In this document: positions 34,895 to 42,978 of the stretch, piece by piece | Layout of the letters: every line of letters starts with the position of its first letter | Numbering within the stretch: position 1 is the stretch's first letter | Origin: Paenibacillus luteus | Lineage (GTDB): Bacteria; Bacillota; Bacilli; Paenibacillales; Paenibacillaceae | Direction: 5' to 3' | NCBI RefSeq assembly: GCF_006542765.1 | Contig: NZ_SKCD01000006.1 | Coordinates: 62,001 to 126,000 of the forward strand | Length of the DNA: 64,000 bases | The notes under the pieces: model-generated | Seen by the model: only the letters and a program-made list of their open reading frames with translations | What the model was told of the DNA's origin: nothing | Database searches by the model: none | Program-made: the position numbers and the translations under genes

Positions 34895-36193
34895 CTATTT
34901 GTGAAATTTCACAAGGTCATCGATCTGTATCGCAAGCCCCGTCTGTATCGAGCGGTTCGCTGCAATACCCGTTAGAATCGATCTTGCTCCGTCAATGTGG
35001 TTAGCCGCACGATTGAACGGGTCCTCCACAGGCGTTCCGAACAAATCGTTCAACAGGACAGGATCTCCCCCGCCGTGGCCGCCCACGCCTTCCTCAACCT
35101 CTACCTCGTAGGGAGCGCCAAACATCGGGAACACCTTAATCGTCTGTTCCTTCAGCGCGCCTTCGTCCGCTTTCTCGCCGCCGGAATTCACGTATGATTG
35201 CTCGACGATGTTCATCTCAATACGGCCCTTCGTTCCATTAAAGGCGATGCGGTAGCCCTCCCAAGGCAAATAAGCATTTAACGAATACGTTAAAATCGCG
35301 TTGTTCTTGTAGCGGACAAGCACGCCCATCGTGTCTTCGATATTAATGCCGTCACCGAATACGCTCTGGTCGCGGCGATAGCCGTCCTCATGCTCCGCGT
35401 CCAAATACATCGCTTTCAAATGCTCATTTTTATCCAAGTGTAGCGCAAAAGGATCGTTCTCGGCAATCGGATTTCCCGTCGCGCGCTCATAAAATTGCGT
35501 TTCGCCACGCTCCTCCGCGTTTTCGCGGCCATAGAACAAGAGATCGCCGTAGGCAAATACCGATTCCGGCTGCGAGCCAATCCAGAAGTTAACGAGATCA
35601 AAGTGATGCGTTGATTTATGCACGAGCAAGCCGCCGCTGTTCTGCTTGTTGCGGTGCCATCTGCGGAAATAATCCGCGCCATGCTGTGTATTCAGCAGCC
35701 ACTCGAAATGTACGGAGGTTACTTTGCCAATCGTGCCGTTTGCGATAAGCTCTCTCGCCTTGGTATGATGCGGCGCATAGCGGTAGTTGAACGTTACGCG
35801 TACATTGCGGCCTGTTCGTTCGACGGCGTCCAAGATTTCCTGGCATTTTTTCTCGTCTACGGTCATCGGTTTCTCCGTCACCACATCACAGCCTAGTTCC
35901 AGCGCACGGATAATGTACGTATGATGCGTACGGTCCATGCTTGTCACGATGACCGCGTCTGGCTTCTCCGTCTCAATCATGCGGTCAAATTCACTCGATT
36001 TGTACGTATTTACAGCTTCATATTTATATTTATCGACTAACACGCGGTTCGCATAGTCCATACGGGTTTGGTTAATATCGCAAAGAGCAGTCAGCTCCGA
36101 TGTTTCTCTGAAATCGGTTGCAAGCGCACCGTAAAAAAATTCAGCTCTTCCGCCGCTTCCTACCAATACATAACGTTTTTTTGACATAATCAT
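34895..36193 (-). CDS. Gfo/Idh/MocA family oxidoreductase, uronate-linked
   Basis: The 432-residue NAD(P) enzyme has an N-terminal Rossmann domain (VLVGSGGRAEFFYGAL) and the family Lys in EKPMTVDEKK near residue 107, followed by the C-terminal alpha/beta domain with HKSTHHFDLVNFW. It forms a transcription unit with uxaC and is divergent from the AraC gene at 36414. A role in the metabolism of uronates or unsaturated sugars is inferred from this context. GGAGG precedes two in-frame ATGs (36193 and 36187), and the start is uncertain by two codons. Confidence 0.82.
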   Translation of the reverse strand: MIMSKKRYVLVGSGGRAEFFYGALATDFRETSELTALCDINQTRMDYANRVLVDKYKYEAVNTYKSSEFDRMIETEKPDAVIVTSMDRTHHTYIIRALELGCDVVTEKPMTVDEKKCQEILDAVERTGRNVRVTFNYRYAPHHTKARELIANGTIGKVTSVHFEWLLNTQHGADYFRRWHRNKQNSGGLLVHKSTHHFDLVNFWIGSQPESVFAYGDLLFYGRENAEERGETQFYERATGNPIAENDPFALHLDKNEHLKAMYLDAEHEDGYRRDQSVFGDGINIEDTMGVLVRYKNNAILTYSLNAYLPWEGYRIAFNGTKGRIEMNIVEQSYVNSGGEKADEGALKEQTIKVFPMFGAPYEVEVEEGVGGHGGGDPVLLNDLFGTPVEDPFNRAANHIDGARSILTGIAANRSIQTGLAIQIDDLVKFHK

Positions 36194-36413
36194 AATTCCT
36201 CCCTTTATTCGCTTGCCTTCATTTTACGGCATGAGAATGATATAATTCTCTGCATATGATGCTTATTTTCGATAAAACACCGCTTTTCTTGCGATAATTA
36301 GCAATCACTGCTTCTTTTTCGCATAACCATTCCCTTAATTTCCCTGCCATATACAATTGCAGCTGTAACCGATTACTACAAATCATATTACTTTAAAAAG
36401 GAGCACGTCTGCG

Positions 36414-37265
36414 ATGAACATGCCGCTTGAATTGTACAGCTTCGGATTTACGCCTGAGCTGTATGTGGAATATTTGAAGCGCTCCGCCCCGTTTACGATG
36501 GCAGATGATCATTACCATGATTATTATGAGCTTTATTACATGCTGTCGGGACAGCGCATCTATTTCATACGGGACCGTTCCTATTCGATTGAACAAGGAG
36601 ATCTTGTCTTCATCCATAAGCATGAGCTTCACAAAACGATGCAGACTGGCGATGCCTCGCATGAGCGGTTCGTCATTCACTTCGACGACGCGATGATTGG
36701 GGACTTGGCAGGTATCCACAGTGACCTGCTGCTGTCGCCATTCCGGCAAGCTTCCCCTATCCTTCGCCTGCCTCGTCAGGAACAGCTTGCCGTCGATCAA
36801 TTAATGAGACGAATGCTTGCAGAAATTAGGGACCGACCTGTCGGCTGCGAGCTCTATCCTCCGCATGCGGTCATGGAGCTGCTGCTTCTCTCAGCCAGAT
36901 ACATGCAGAAGCATGAATCGACGCCGCTGCACCATGCAACGCCTATGCACGCCAAAATTTCTGAGGTTATCCGCTATATTAATGCCCATTTTGCGGAGCC
37001 GCTGCGGCTAAACGGCCTTGCTGGCCAGTTTTTCATCAGTCCTTACTATTTAAGCCGTATGTTCAAGGAAATCACGGGTTTTGCTTTCTCCGACTACGTC
37101 ATCCTTACGCGTATTAAGGAAGCGCAACGCTTGCTTCGTGAAACCGGCTCCAGCATTACCGACATCGCCGCTGCCGTCGGCTTCGACAACTTTTCCCATT
37201 TTGGCAAAACGTTCAAAAAGATCACTCGGCTGTCCCCGCGCGCATACCGTAAGCCCTATCTGTAA
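36414..37265 (+). CDS. AraC family regulator divergent from the uronate genes
   Basis: A 283-residue AraC/XylS protein. The N-terminal cupin includes DDHYHDYYELYYMLSGQR (about 32-49), and the C-terminal double helix-turn-helix includes ITDIAAAVGFDNFSHFGKTF. It starts after AAAGGAG (11 bases spacing). It diverges from the oxidoreductase-uxaC pair across about 220 bases and is the likely activator of that unit. Confidence 0.83.
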   Translation: MNMPLELYSFGFTPELYVEYLKRSAPFTMADDHYHDYYELYYMLSGQRIYFIRDRSYSIEQGDLVFIHKHELHKTMQTGDASHERFVIHFDDAMIGDLAGIHSDLLLSPFRQASPILRLPRQEQLAVDQLMRRMLAEIRDRPVGCELYPPHAVMELLLLSARYMQKHESTPLHHATPMHAKISEVIRYINAHFAEPLRLNGLAGQFFISPYYLSRMFKEITGFAFSDYVILTRIKEAQRLLRETGSSITDIAAAVGFDNFSHFGKTFKKITRLSPRAYRKPYL

Positions 37266-37289
37266 ATACTAAATTCAATGTCGTAATTC

Positions 37290-37372
37290 CGTATATAAAT
37301 CGTCATTAAATTGCACTAAAAATAAGAATACAAATATGTTAGATTATATTTGTTGTCATAAATTTATATACG
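37290..37372. promoter_or_regulatory. Long-spaced inverted repeat upstream of the oxidoreductase
   Basis: CGTATATAAAT (37290-37300) and ATTTATATACG (37362-37372) are perfect 11-base inverted repeats 61 bases apart, just before the oxidoreductase gene at 37415. The spacing fits a looped pair of half-sites for an AraC-type dimer or a long leader hairpin. Confidence 0.4.
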
Positions 37373-37414
37373 AATCACGAAATCACTAATAGACGCCCAG
37401 GGAGAGATGAACCG

Positions 37415-38419
37415 ATGATCCGAATTGGTAAAATCAGTTATTGGCATGTGCACGCATGGGATTATACAAAGCAAGCGCAGGAGCATCCCGGTACAGAAAT
37501 CGTAGCGGTATGGGATGAAATCGCGGAACGTGGACAGGCCGCAGCCGAGAAGCTGGGCGTTGATTTCCACGCTAGTTTAGATGAAATGCTGAGCCGCGAG
37601 GACATCGATGCTGTTATCGTTGATGCGCCAACGTTTAGGCACCAAGAAGTCATGGTTGCTGCCGCTAATGCGGGCAAACATATTTTTACGGAGAAAGTTA
37701 TTGCCCCAACTTTGAAGGAAGTTAACATTATACTGGATGCAGTAGCCAAAAATAATGTAAAATTAACGGTATCGCTGCCTCGTTTGAACGACGGCTATAC
37801 CTTAGCGATTCGCGATATTTTGTCACAAGGCGTACTTGGAAAAATCACCCTCGTGCGTGCACGCTTGTCTCACAACGGGGCAACGGCGAACTGGCTGCCT
37901 GAACATTTCTACAGCTTGCAGGAATGCGGCGGCGGCGCTTTAATCGATTTGGGATGTCATCCAATGTATTTGACCAGACTGTTTATGAACGAGATGCCTA
38001 AGGAGGTGTCGGCTCATTTTGGTTACGTAACCGGCAAGGAAGTCGAAGACAACGCGGTAGCAACACTGTCTGCTGCTTCGGGAGCCATCGGCATCGTAGA
38101 GGCTGGATTCGTGAACAATCATTCGCCATTTGCGCTTGAGGTGCATGGTACGGAAGGAACGCTGCTATACGGTACGCCTGAGAGCAAGCTTCTTCTTCGC
38201 ACATCCGCTGCCGGTGCCGCTTCATCAGAAAACTGGACGGAACAAGAGATTCCTGCAAACAGAGAAAGCGCATTTGACCAATGGGTACAGCATATTGAAA
38301 ACAACACGTCAGCAGATGAAAATGTAAGCCTTGCCATCGATTTGACAAAGCTTATGGAGGCTTCGAACCGATCTGCTCGCGAGCACCGTGCAGTTAGCAT
38401 CGACGAGCTAAGCGAGTAG
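37415..38419 (+). CDS. Gfo/Idh/MocA family oxidoreductase with atypical N terminus
   Basis: The 334-residue protein has the Gfo/Idh/MocA layout, with IDAVIVDAPTFRHQEVM, TEKVIAPTLKE (family Lys near residue 95) and GGGALIDLGCHPMYL. The usual Gly-rich cofactor motif at the N terminus is replaced by IGKISYWHVHAWDY, seen in a subgroup of the family, so the cofactor should not be assumed. It is preceded by AGGGAGAGATGAACCG and followed 38 bases later by an AraC gene on the same strand. Confidence 0.78.
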   Translation: MIRIGKISYWHVHAWDYTKQAQEHPGTEIVAVWDEIAERGQAAAEKLGVDFHASLDEMLSREDIDAVIVDAPTFRHQEVMVAAANAGKHIFTEKVIAPTLKEVNIILDAVAKNNVKLTVSLPRLNDGYTLAIRDILSQGVLGKITLVRARLSHNGATANWLPEHFYSLQECGGGALIDLGCHPMYLTRLFMNEMPKEVSAHFGYVTGKEVEDNAVATLSAASGAIGIVEAGFVNNHSPFALEVHGTEGTLLYGTPESKLLLRTSAAGAASSENWTEQEIPANRESAFDQWVQHIENNTSADENVSLAIDLTKLMEASNRSAREHRAVSIDELSE

Positions 38420-38457
38420 CGGCAAACGCAAGCGGAGACCTCCGAGGAGGAACCGGC

Positions 38458-39405
38458 ATGCCCAACTTCCCTTATGAGGTCATGCATGAACGCCAGGATG
38501 CGCTTGAGCGTCTGGAGCTGTGCATCAGATGGGGATCTTACGACATCCATGTGCTGCGCTTCCATCTGACGCAATTTCCTCCCGGCAGAATCGTCGGATT
38601 TCACAAGCATGCGGAGTATGAATTCCATTTCATACCCCAAGGCAAAGGAAAAGTCATTATTGTCGATCAAGAATACGCACTGAAACCCGGCATGCTTTAT
38701 TTGACGGGACCCGAAATCATGCATTATCAAGAGGCCGATGCTCTGGAAGCGATGGATGAGCTTTGCTTGCACGTCGATATCGTCGACAGGTTGGAACAAG
38801 GCCTCCATGACGATTCCCGCTCCTATGACGACTGGGAAGCCGCTGAAGCGCGCGATTGCATCGAGAAGCTGAAGTCGCTTCCGCATTCCCCGGCAGCGGA
38901 CCTGCATCAGGCGATGCCTCGCTTTCTGGAAGCCTATCAGGCCTGCAACGACAATTTTGTCGGTAGCTATACCACCATTAAGCAGGCGGTCATTCAAATT
39001 TTACTGCGCGCCGTTCGCGCTTATGACAGCGCGAATGAGCAGAAGCATTTTCCGACGCGGGATATGAAAGCTTATCGCTATCGCCTCGCGCTCGAGTATA
39101 TTTACGCCAACTATGACGGCTTCATTACACTGGAAGACGTTGCGGACAAGCTTAACCTGAGCACTCGGCATATTCAGCGGCTGTTCAAGGAGCTTCATCA
39201 CGGTCACACGTTCAGCCGGATACTGGAAGATATTCGTCTAAATGTCGTCTGCCGTGAGCTGCAGGAAAGCGACCAATCCGTGGAGAAAATTGCCAAGCTA
39301 GCGGGGTTTGCAGGCGGCAATTATCTTCATGCCGTGTTTCGTAAGAAATTCGGGGTTACACCTTCTGAATACCGGAGAAGTACCCGCAGTAAAGTTATGC
39401 CCTAA
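38458..39405 (+). CDS. AraC family regulator between two oxidoreductases
   Basis: A 315-residue AraC regulator whose cupin segment is FHKHAEYEFHFIPQGKGK (about 46-63) and whose C-terminal helix-turn-helix includes LSTRHIQRLFKEL and VEKIAKLAGFAGGNYLHAVF. The ribosome binding site is GAGGAGGAACCGGC. It lies between and on the same strand as two oxidoreductase genes and probably controls their small operon. Confidence 0.83.
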   Translation: MPNFPYEVMHERQDALERLELCIRWGSYDIHVLRFHLTQFPPGRIVGFHKHAEYEFHFIPQGKGKVIIVDQEYALKPGMLYLTGPEIMHYQEADALEAMDELCLHVDIVDRLEQGLHDDSRSYDDWEAAEARDCIEKLKSLPHSPAADLHQAMPRFLEAYQACNDNFVGSYTTIKQAVIQILLRAVRAYDSANEQKHFPTRDMKAYRYRLALEYIYANYDGFITLEDVADKLNLSTRHIQRLFKELHHGHTFSRILEDIRLNVVCRELQESDQSVEKIAKLAGFAGGNYLHAVFRKKFGVTPSEYRRSTRSKVMP

Positions 39406-39439
39406 CCCAAAACCCTACATTTTTAGGAGGCTATTACTC

Positions 39440-40519
39440 ATGTCCAAAGTATACAAATTAGCTATTATCGGCTGCGGCGGGATCGCCAACGGCAAGCATC
39501 TGCCAAGCTTGAAAAAATTGAACAACGTTGAAATCGTCGCATTTTGCGATATCGTTGAGCATCGCGCTTATGAAGCTGCTGGCTTGTATGGTGCTGAAGG
39601 CGCGAAAGTTTATACGGATTACACAGAATTGCTTCAAGATGATTCCATTGAAATTGTACATGTTTGTACGCCAAATGATTCCCATGCCGATATCGCTATC
39701 GCAGCACTTGAAGCTGGCAAGCACGTGATGAGCGAAAAGCCGATGGCTAAAACTGCACATGACGCACAGCGCATGGTCGATGCGGCTCGTCGTACAGGCA
39801 AGAAGCTTACGGTTGGCTACAACAACCGCTTCCGCCCGGACAGCCAGCATTTGAAGAAGCTTTGTGAAGCTGGTGAGCTTGGCGACATCTATTACGCAAA
39901 AGCACATGCGATTCGCCGCCGCGCGGTTCCAACATGGGGCGTTTTCCTTGATGAAGAAAAACAAGGCGGCGGACCGCTTATCGATATCGGTACTCACGCG
40001 CTTGATCTAACGCTATGGATGCTTGACAACTACAAGCCAAAAGTTGTGCTTGGTACTTCCTACCATAAGCTTTCGCAGCGCGAAAACGCAGCAAATGCTT
40101 GGGGACCTTGGGACCCTTCGAAGTTTACAGTCGAGGATTCTGCATTCGGCATGATCGTTATGGAAAACGGCGCTACAATCGTGCTGGAGTCCAGCTGGGC
40201 GCTTAACACGCTTGAAGTTGACGAAGCTAAGTGTACTTTGTCAGGCACAGAAGGCGGAGCTGACATGAAGGACGGTCTGCGTATCAATGGCGAGAAGCAC
40301 AGCCGTTTGTTCACAACGCAGGTTGACCTGAAAGCAGGCGGCGTTGCTTTCTTTGACGGCCAAACGGAGAACGAAGCTGTCCTTGAGATGAGAATGTGGC
40401 TGAAAGCGATCGAGGAAGACACCGAGCCAGTCGTTACGCCGGAGCAAGCTTTCGTAGTCTCGCAAATTCTTGAAGCAATTTATGAATCGTCCAAAACGGG
40501 CAAAGCCGTATATCTGTAA
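39440..40519 (+). CDS. Gfo/Idh/MocA family oxidoreductase
   Basis: The 359-residue enzyme has the classic Rossmann motif AIIGCGGIANGKHLPSL, VHVCTPNDSHADIAIAAL, the catalytic-type Lys in SEKPMAKT near residue 101 and GGGPLIDIGTHALDL. The start at 39440 follows TTTTTAGGAGGCTATTACTC; a longer frame into the AraC gene is not supported. Substrates are unknown; relatives include scyllo- and myo-inositol dehydrogenases and 1,5-anhydrosugar oxidoreductases. Confidence 0.85.
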   Translation: MSKVYKLAIIGCGGIANGKHLPSLKKLNNVEIVAFCDIVEHRAYEAAGLYGAEGAKVYTDYTELLQDDSIEIVHVCTPNDSHADIAIAALEAGKHVMSEKPMAKTAHDAQRMVDAARRTGKKLTVGYNNRFRPDSQHLKKLCEAGELGDIYYAKAHAIRRRAVPTWGVFLDEEKQGGGPLIDIGTHALDLTLWMLDNYKPKVVLGTSYHKLSQRENAANAWGPWDPSKFTVEDSAFGMIVMENGATIVLESSWALNTLEVDEAKCTLSGTEGGADMKDGLRINGEKHSRLFTTQVDLKAGGVAFFDGQTENEAVLEMRMWLKAIEEDTEPVVTPEQAFVVSQILEAIYESSKTGKAVYL

Positions 40520-40561
40520 GCAATCGCGCTAAAAATAAGCAGCATGGTTGCGTAGGTTTTT

Positions 40562-40597
40562 CATGTTGTGCATGTTGTGCATGTTGTGCATGTTGTG
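40562..40597. repeat. Four copies of a 9-bp tandem repeat
   Basis: CATGTTGTG occurs four times without interruption, 42 bases after the oxidoreductase stop codon. Its role is unknown; the number of copies may vary between strains. Confidence 0.9.
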
Positions 40598-40674
40598 AAA
40601 GTTGCGGATGCAAATGCCGAGTATGAAAACACTTTTATCAATGCTGATTCTATCTATACTATACTTTCTCAAAC

Positions 40675-40727
40675 AAATAGCTGCCTCGCAGGGTCAATCA
40701 TGACCTCGTCGGCAGCTATTTTTTATT
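40675..40727 (+). terminator. Rho-independent terminator after the oxidoreductase gene
   Basis: AAATAGCTGCC (40675-40685) pairs with GGCAGCTATTT (40711-40721), with an inner GGTCA/TGACC hairpin, and a run of T follows. Confidence 0.85.
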
Positions 40728-41048
40728 GTATAAGGTCAATTTGGAAGATGCATAAATGAATCGCTATTGCGCCCTAATTGTTAAATTTCATAAACTTCCT
40801 AATGTAAACATTTAACGGCAAAGGAAGTCGGTTCAATACTTCAGAACGTTCCTCTTGCTTCGCTTAAAATTCATTTCTTTCTTTTTGGTAGCTGCGCGAG
40901 TTGATCATTCTATGGGGTCGCGGTTGCACCCAGATTCTTAGAATGACTAAGACATGTAAAGGTAAGAATCCGGCTACTAAGGCGAACACTTCATTTCTCC
41001 AGATCGATCTTCTCGCTTCTCATATCCTTCATCTCTTTCGTTCAACTT
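40728..41048. other. Intergenic stretch, nothing recognised
   Basis: No ribosome binding site with a credible gene is present on either strand. The stretch leads into the 123-bp repeat. Confidence 0.5.
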
Positions 41049-41349
41049 ATCTATGTCTCCAAAACCCAGCCAAACGCCGCCCATTTGAAGCCGCTGGGCT
41101 AAATTAGATCTATTTTTTAGACCTATTTCATCCATTTCGGCTATTTTCGCTAGATTAGATCTAAAAATTAGATCTATTTCTCCAAATCCTAGCCATATCC
41201 AGTTCATTTGGGGCCGCGGGGCTAGATTAGATCTATTTTTTAGACCTATTTCATCCCAATCGGCGATTTCCGCCAGATTAGATCTAAAAATTAGATCTAT
41301 TTCTCCAAAACAGAGCTATAAGCTGCCCATTTGAAGCCGCTGAGGTAGA
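41049..41349. repeat. Tandem repeat with a 123-bp period, rich in AGATCT
   Basis: Two full units (41091-41213 and 41214-41336) are flanked by partial copies at 41049-41090 and from 41337. Each unit holds three AGATCT sites, including the inverted repeat TTAGATCTAAAAATTAGATCTA, and the landmarks GGCTA, TAGACCTATTTCATCC and ATTTCTCCAAA. The period is a multiple of three, and the minus strand can encode a repeated peptide containing GFGEIDLIFRSNLA and DEIGLKNRSNLA, but no ribosome binding site was found and one copy has a stop, so it is treated as noncoding repeat DNA. Confidence 0.9.
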
Positions 41350-41615
41350 TTTGTTTGAAGACGGGAGTATGATCCACGATTATTTATGGAGGAAATCCCC
41401 AATTATAAATGGACTATAATTGACCGACTGTGCTTCCGTATGGAATCCTTCTTTCAGAAACTCATTAAGTATAAAATGATTAGTTGAACTTATATAGAAA
41501 TTCCATCTAATTCATAAACCTTATCCTATTGTTCACTGACATCTCCAGAAAATGAATGAAGAGTAGCTGATTTCGTGTTCAGCATAAGTTCGTCCTGTCT
41601 AGTTAATTTCTCAGG
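41350..41615. other. Intergenic stretch with a short inverted repeat
   Basis: AATTATA and TATAATT (about 41400-41420) form a short AT-rich inverted repeat. No gene is seen. Confidence 0.4.
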
Positions 41616-42419
41616 CTAGTTAGCTTCCAAATGAATGAACCTCAGTAATGCTACCAGGTCATTCAATCGTTGCGTTTGTGACGTATAATGTCGATCAGGC
41701 TTTAGCTGCTTGATCGACATGGCTTCTTGAATCAGGCCGTGCCATTGTTCAGGCAAGCTCTCAATTCCATAAACACCAGCTCCTATTTTGCTCGTGATAT
41801 CATACTCTTTTAATGTATACAATTGTCGCAGCATGCCGAGAGTGCACCACTCAACCGCTTCATCCAGCTGCTTTTCGTTAATTTCTTGTTCCAATCCTTT
41901 GACATCGGTTAATTGTTTCTCTAATCGATCAATCCAGTGAACCCAATAGCTATTCAAATTGATAAAGACATATCCCTGCAGAGCGTCAATATCTAAATCG
42001 TAATGAAAAATTAAGTCGGAGCCATAGACTTTAATTCCATGTTTTTTTAAAATCCACCATGTAACCGGATTAATATCTGCTCCCGCCCCAGTCGTATTCA
42101 GCTGCTTGTTATAATAAGTCAGTAAGGGGCTGCTTTCAGTGCCCTTATTCATTAGATCATCGAGGAGTAGGTACGCCCCCATAATATCCGTGCTCGGCAG
42201 CACCCTTTCAACCTCTTCATGCGCCTCTGCAATGGCTTGAATATCCGCTTGACTAAGCGGCTCTCTAGCGATTGCCAAAAAGTCGATATCGCTGGATCCT
42301 TCAATATAACCATTTAACGCAACTGATCCATATAAATAAACGGATTCAATATTAGTCGTGCGAGCGCAGAGTGATTTACACAACAGATCAATCGTTTTTT
42401 CTACTATAGCAGGCAGCAT
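41616..42419 (-). CDS. Nucleotidyltransferase with DUF4111 domain, AadA-like
   Basis: The 267-residue protein has an N-terminal polymerase-beta-type nucleotidyltransferase domain with LYGSVALNGYIEGSSDIDFL (Gly-Ser and Asp-x-Asp motifs, residues 29-48) and a helical C-terminal domain of the DUF4111 type. This is the architecture of aminoglycoside 3''-adenylyltransferases such as AadA. Resistance to streptomycin or spectinomycin is possible but cannot be inferred with confidence; many chromosomal relatives have unknown targets. The ribosome binding site GGAGGG is strong. It stands alone among repeats. Confidence 0.75.
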   Translation of the reverse strand: MLPAIVEKTIDLLCKSLCARTTNIESVYLYGSVALNGYIEGSSDIDFLAIAREPLSQADIQAIAEAHEEVERVLPSTDIMGAYLLLDDLMNKGTESSPLLTYYNKQLNTTGAGADINPVTWWILKKHGIKVYGSDLIFHYDLDIDALQGYVFINLNSYWVHWIDRLEKQLTDVKGLEQEINEKQLDEAVEWCTLGMLRQLYTLKEYDITSKIGAGVYGIESLPEQWHGLIQEAMSIKQLKPDRHYTSQTQRLNDLVALLRFIHLEAN

Positions 42420-42723
42420 GGCGGTCCCTCCAATTCCATCCTCTTATCAAATCTAAGTATAGAAGCTGCAATCTTTACCTAAAAGAGAAAAAAATAGCTT
42501 CAATTTTTCTAGTTTTATGAGTAAGTCTTCGTTTCGTATCACTACCAAATAACTTGGTACATTCCTTTAAAACTTAATTATTTTAATATGTTTTTATTGA
42601 AAATATTTATATTGTTATAGAGAAAAAGAGCGGTTCTTTTATATTAAAAGATAAATTGTGACAAAAAATATAGTTAGCCGACAAAATTCATTAGTTCTTT
42701 AGTCATATTTAACTAAAAGCATA
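42420..42723. other. AT-rich divergent upstream region
   Basis: About 300 bases of AT-rich DNA between the nucleotidyltransferase and the promoter of the riboswitch operon. No gene is recognised. Confidence 0.45.
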
Positions 42724-42752
42724 TTGATCTTGGAAAAGTGAAATAGTAGAAT
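42724..42752 (+). promoter_or_regulatory. SigA-like promoter of the c-di-GMP riboswitch operon
   Basis: TTGATC (42724-42729) and TAGAAT (42747-42752) are separated by 17 bases. Transcription would begin about 50 bases before the riboswitch. No SigD motility promoter was recognised. Confidence 0.5.
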
Positions 42753-42807
42753 GTTCCTATAACATGACAATGTTTGCTAATTATACTTCAAATTTATCCA
42801 AATTTAA

Positions 42808-42890
42808 TATTGGCAAACCCGTCGAAAGATGGTCACGCAAAGCTATAGGGACTACTTCTTCCAAAGAAATGTCAGCCAGTTGCAACGTTA
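42808..42890 (+). promoter_or_regulatory. Cyclic di-GMP-I riboswitch (GEMM-I)
   Basis: The conserved landmarks of GEMM-I aptamers occur in order: GGCAAACC, a GAAA-capped stem (CGTCGAAAGATG), CACGCAAAGCTA, GGGAC pairing to GTC, and AGCCAGTTGC closing the first helix. The known ligand of this class is cyclic di-GMP. A terminator follows directly, so it should act on transcription of the decarboxylase-chemoreceptor operon. Confidence 0.88.
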
Positions 42891-42898
42891 CAAGCAAT

Positions 42899-42934
42899 GG
42901 TATACCTATGAGGATTTATAGGTATACCTTTTTT
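42899..42934 (+). terminator. Expression-platform terminator of the c-di-GMP riboswitch
   Basis: GGTATACCTAT (42899-42909) pairs perfectly with ATAGGTATACC (42918-42928), followed by TTTTTT. It ends about 45 bases before the first gene, so ligand binding should decide whether RNA polymerase passes. Confidence 0.9.
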
Positions 42935-42978
42935 AATGCAGAGAGAAAATATGGATGATGGAGAGAGGTAGTATGAGT

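Noticed and set aside
38119..38997. 292-codon frame antisense across an oxidoreductase and an AraC gene
   Set aside because: It spans two genes that are both strongly supported, and its composition is that of antisense translation.
39308..39439. N-terminal extension of the third oxidoreductase into the AraC gene
   Set aside because: The Rossmann motif starts right after the ATG at 39440, which has an ideal ribosome binding site; the extension overlaps conserved AraC codons.
40977..41207. 76-codon minus-strand frame over the 123-bp repeat
   Set aside because: No ribosome binding site, and the neighbouring repeat copy has a stop in the same frame; better explained as repeat DNA, though a repeated peptide cannot be fully excluded.
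42764..42958. 64-codon frame upstream of the decarboxylase
   Set aside because: It runs through the c-di-GMP aptamer and its terminator and has no ribosome binding site.
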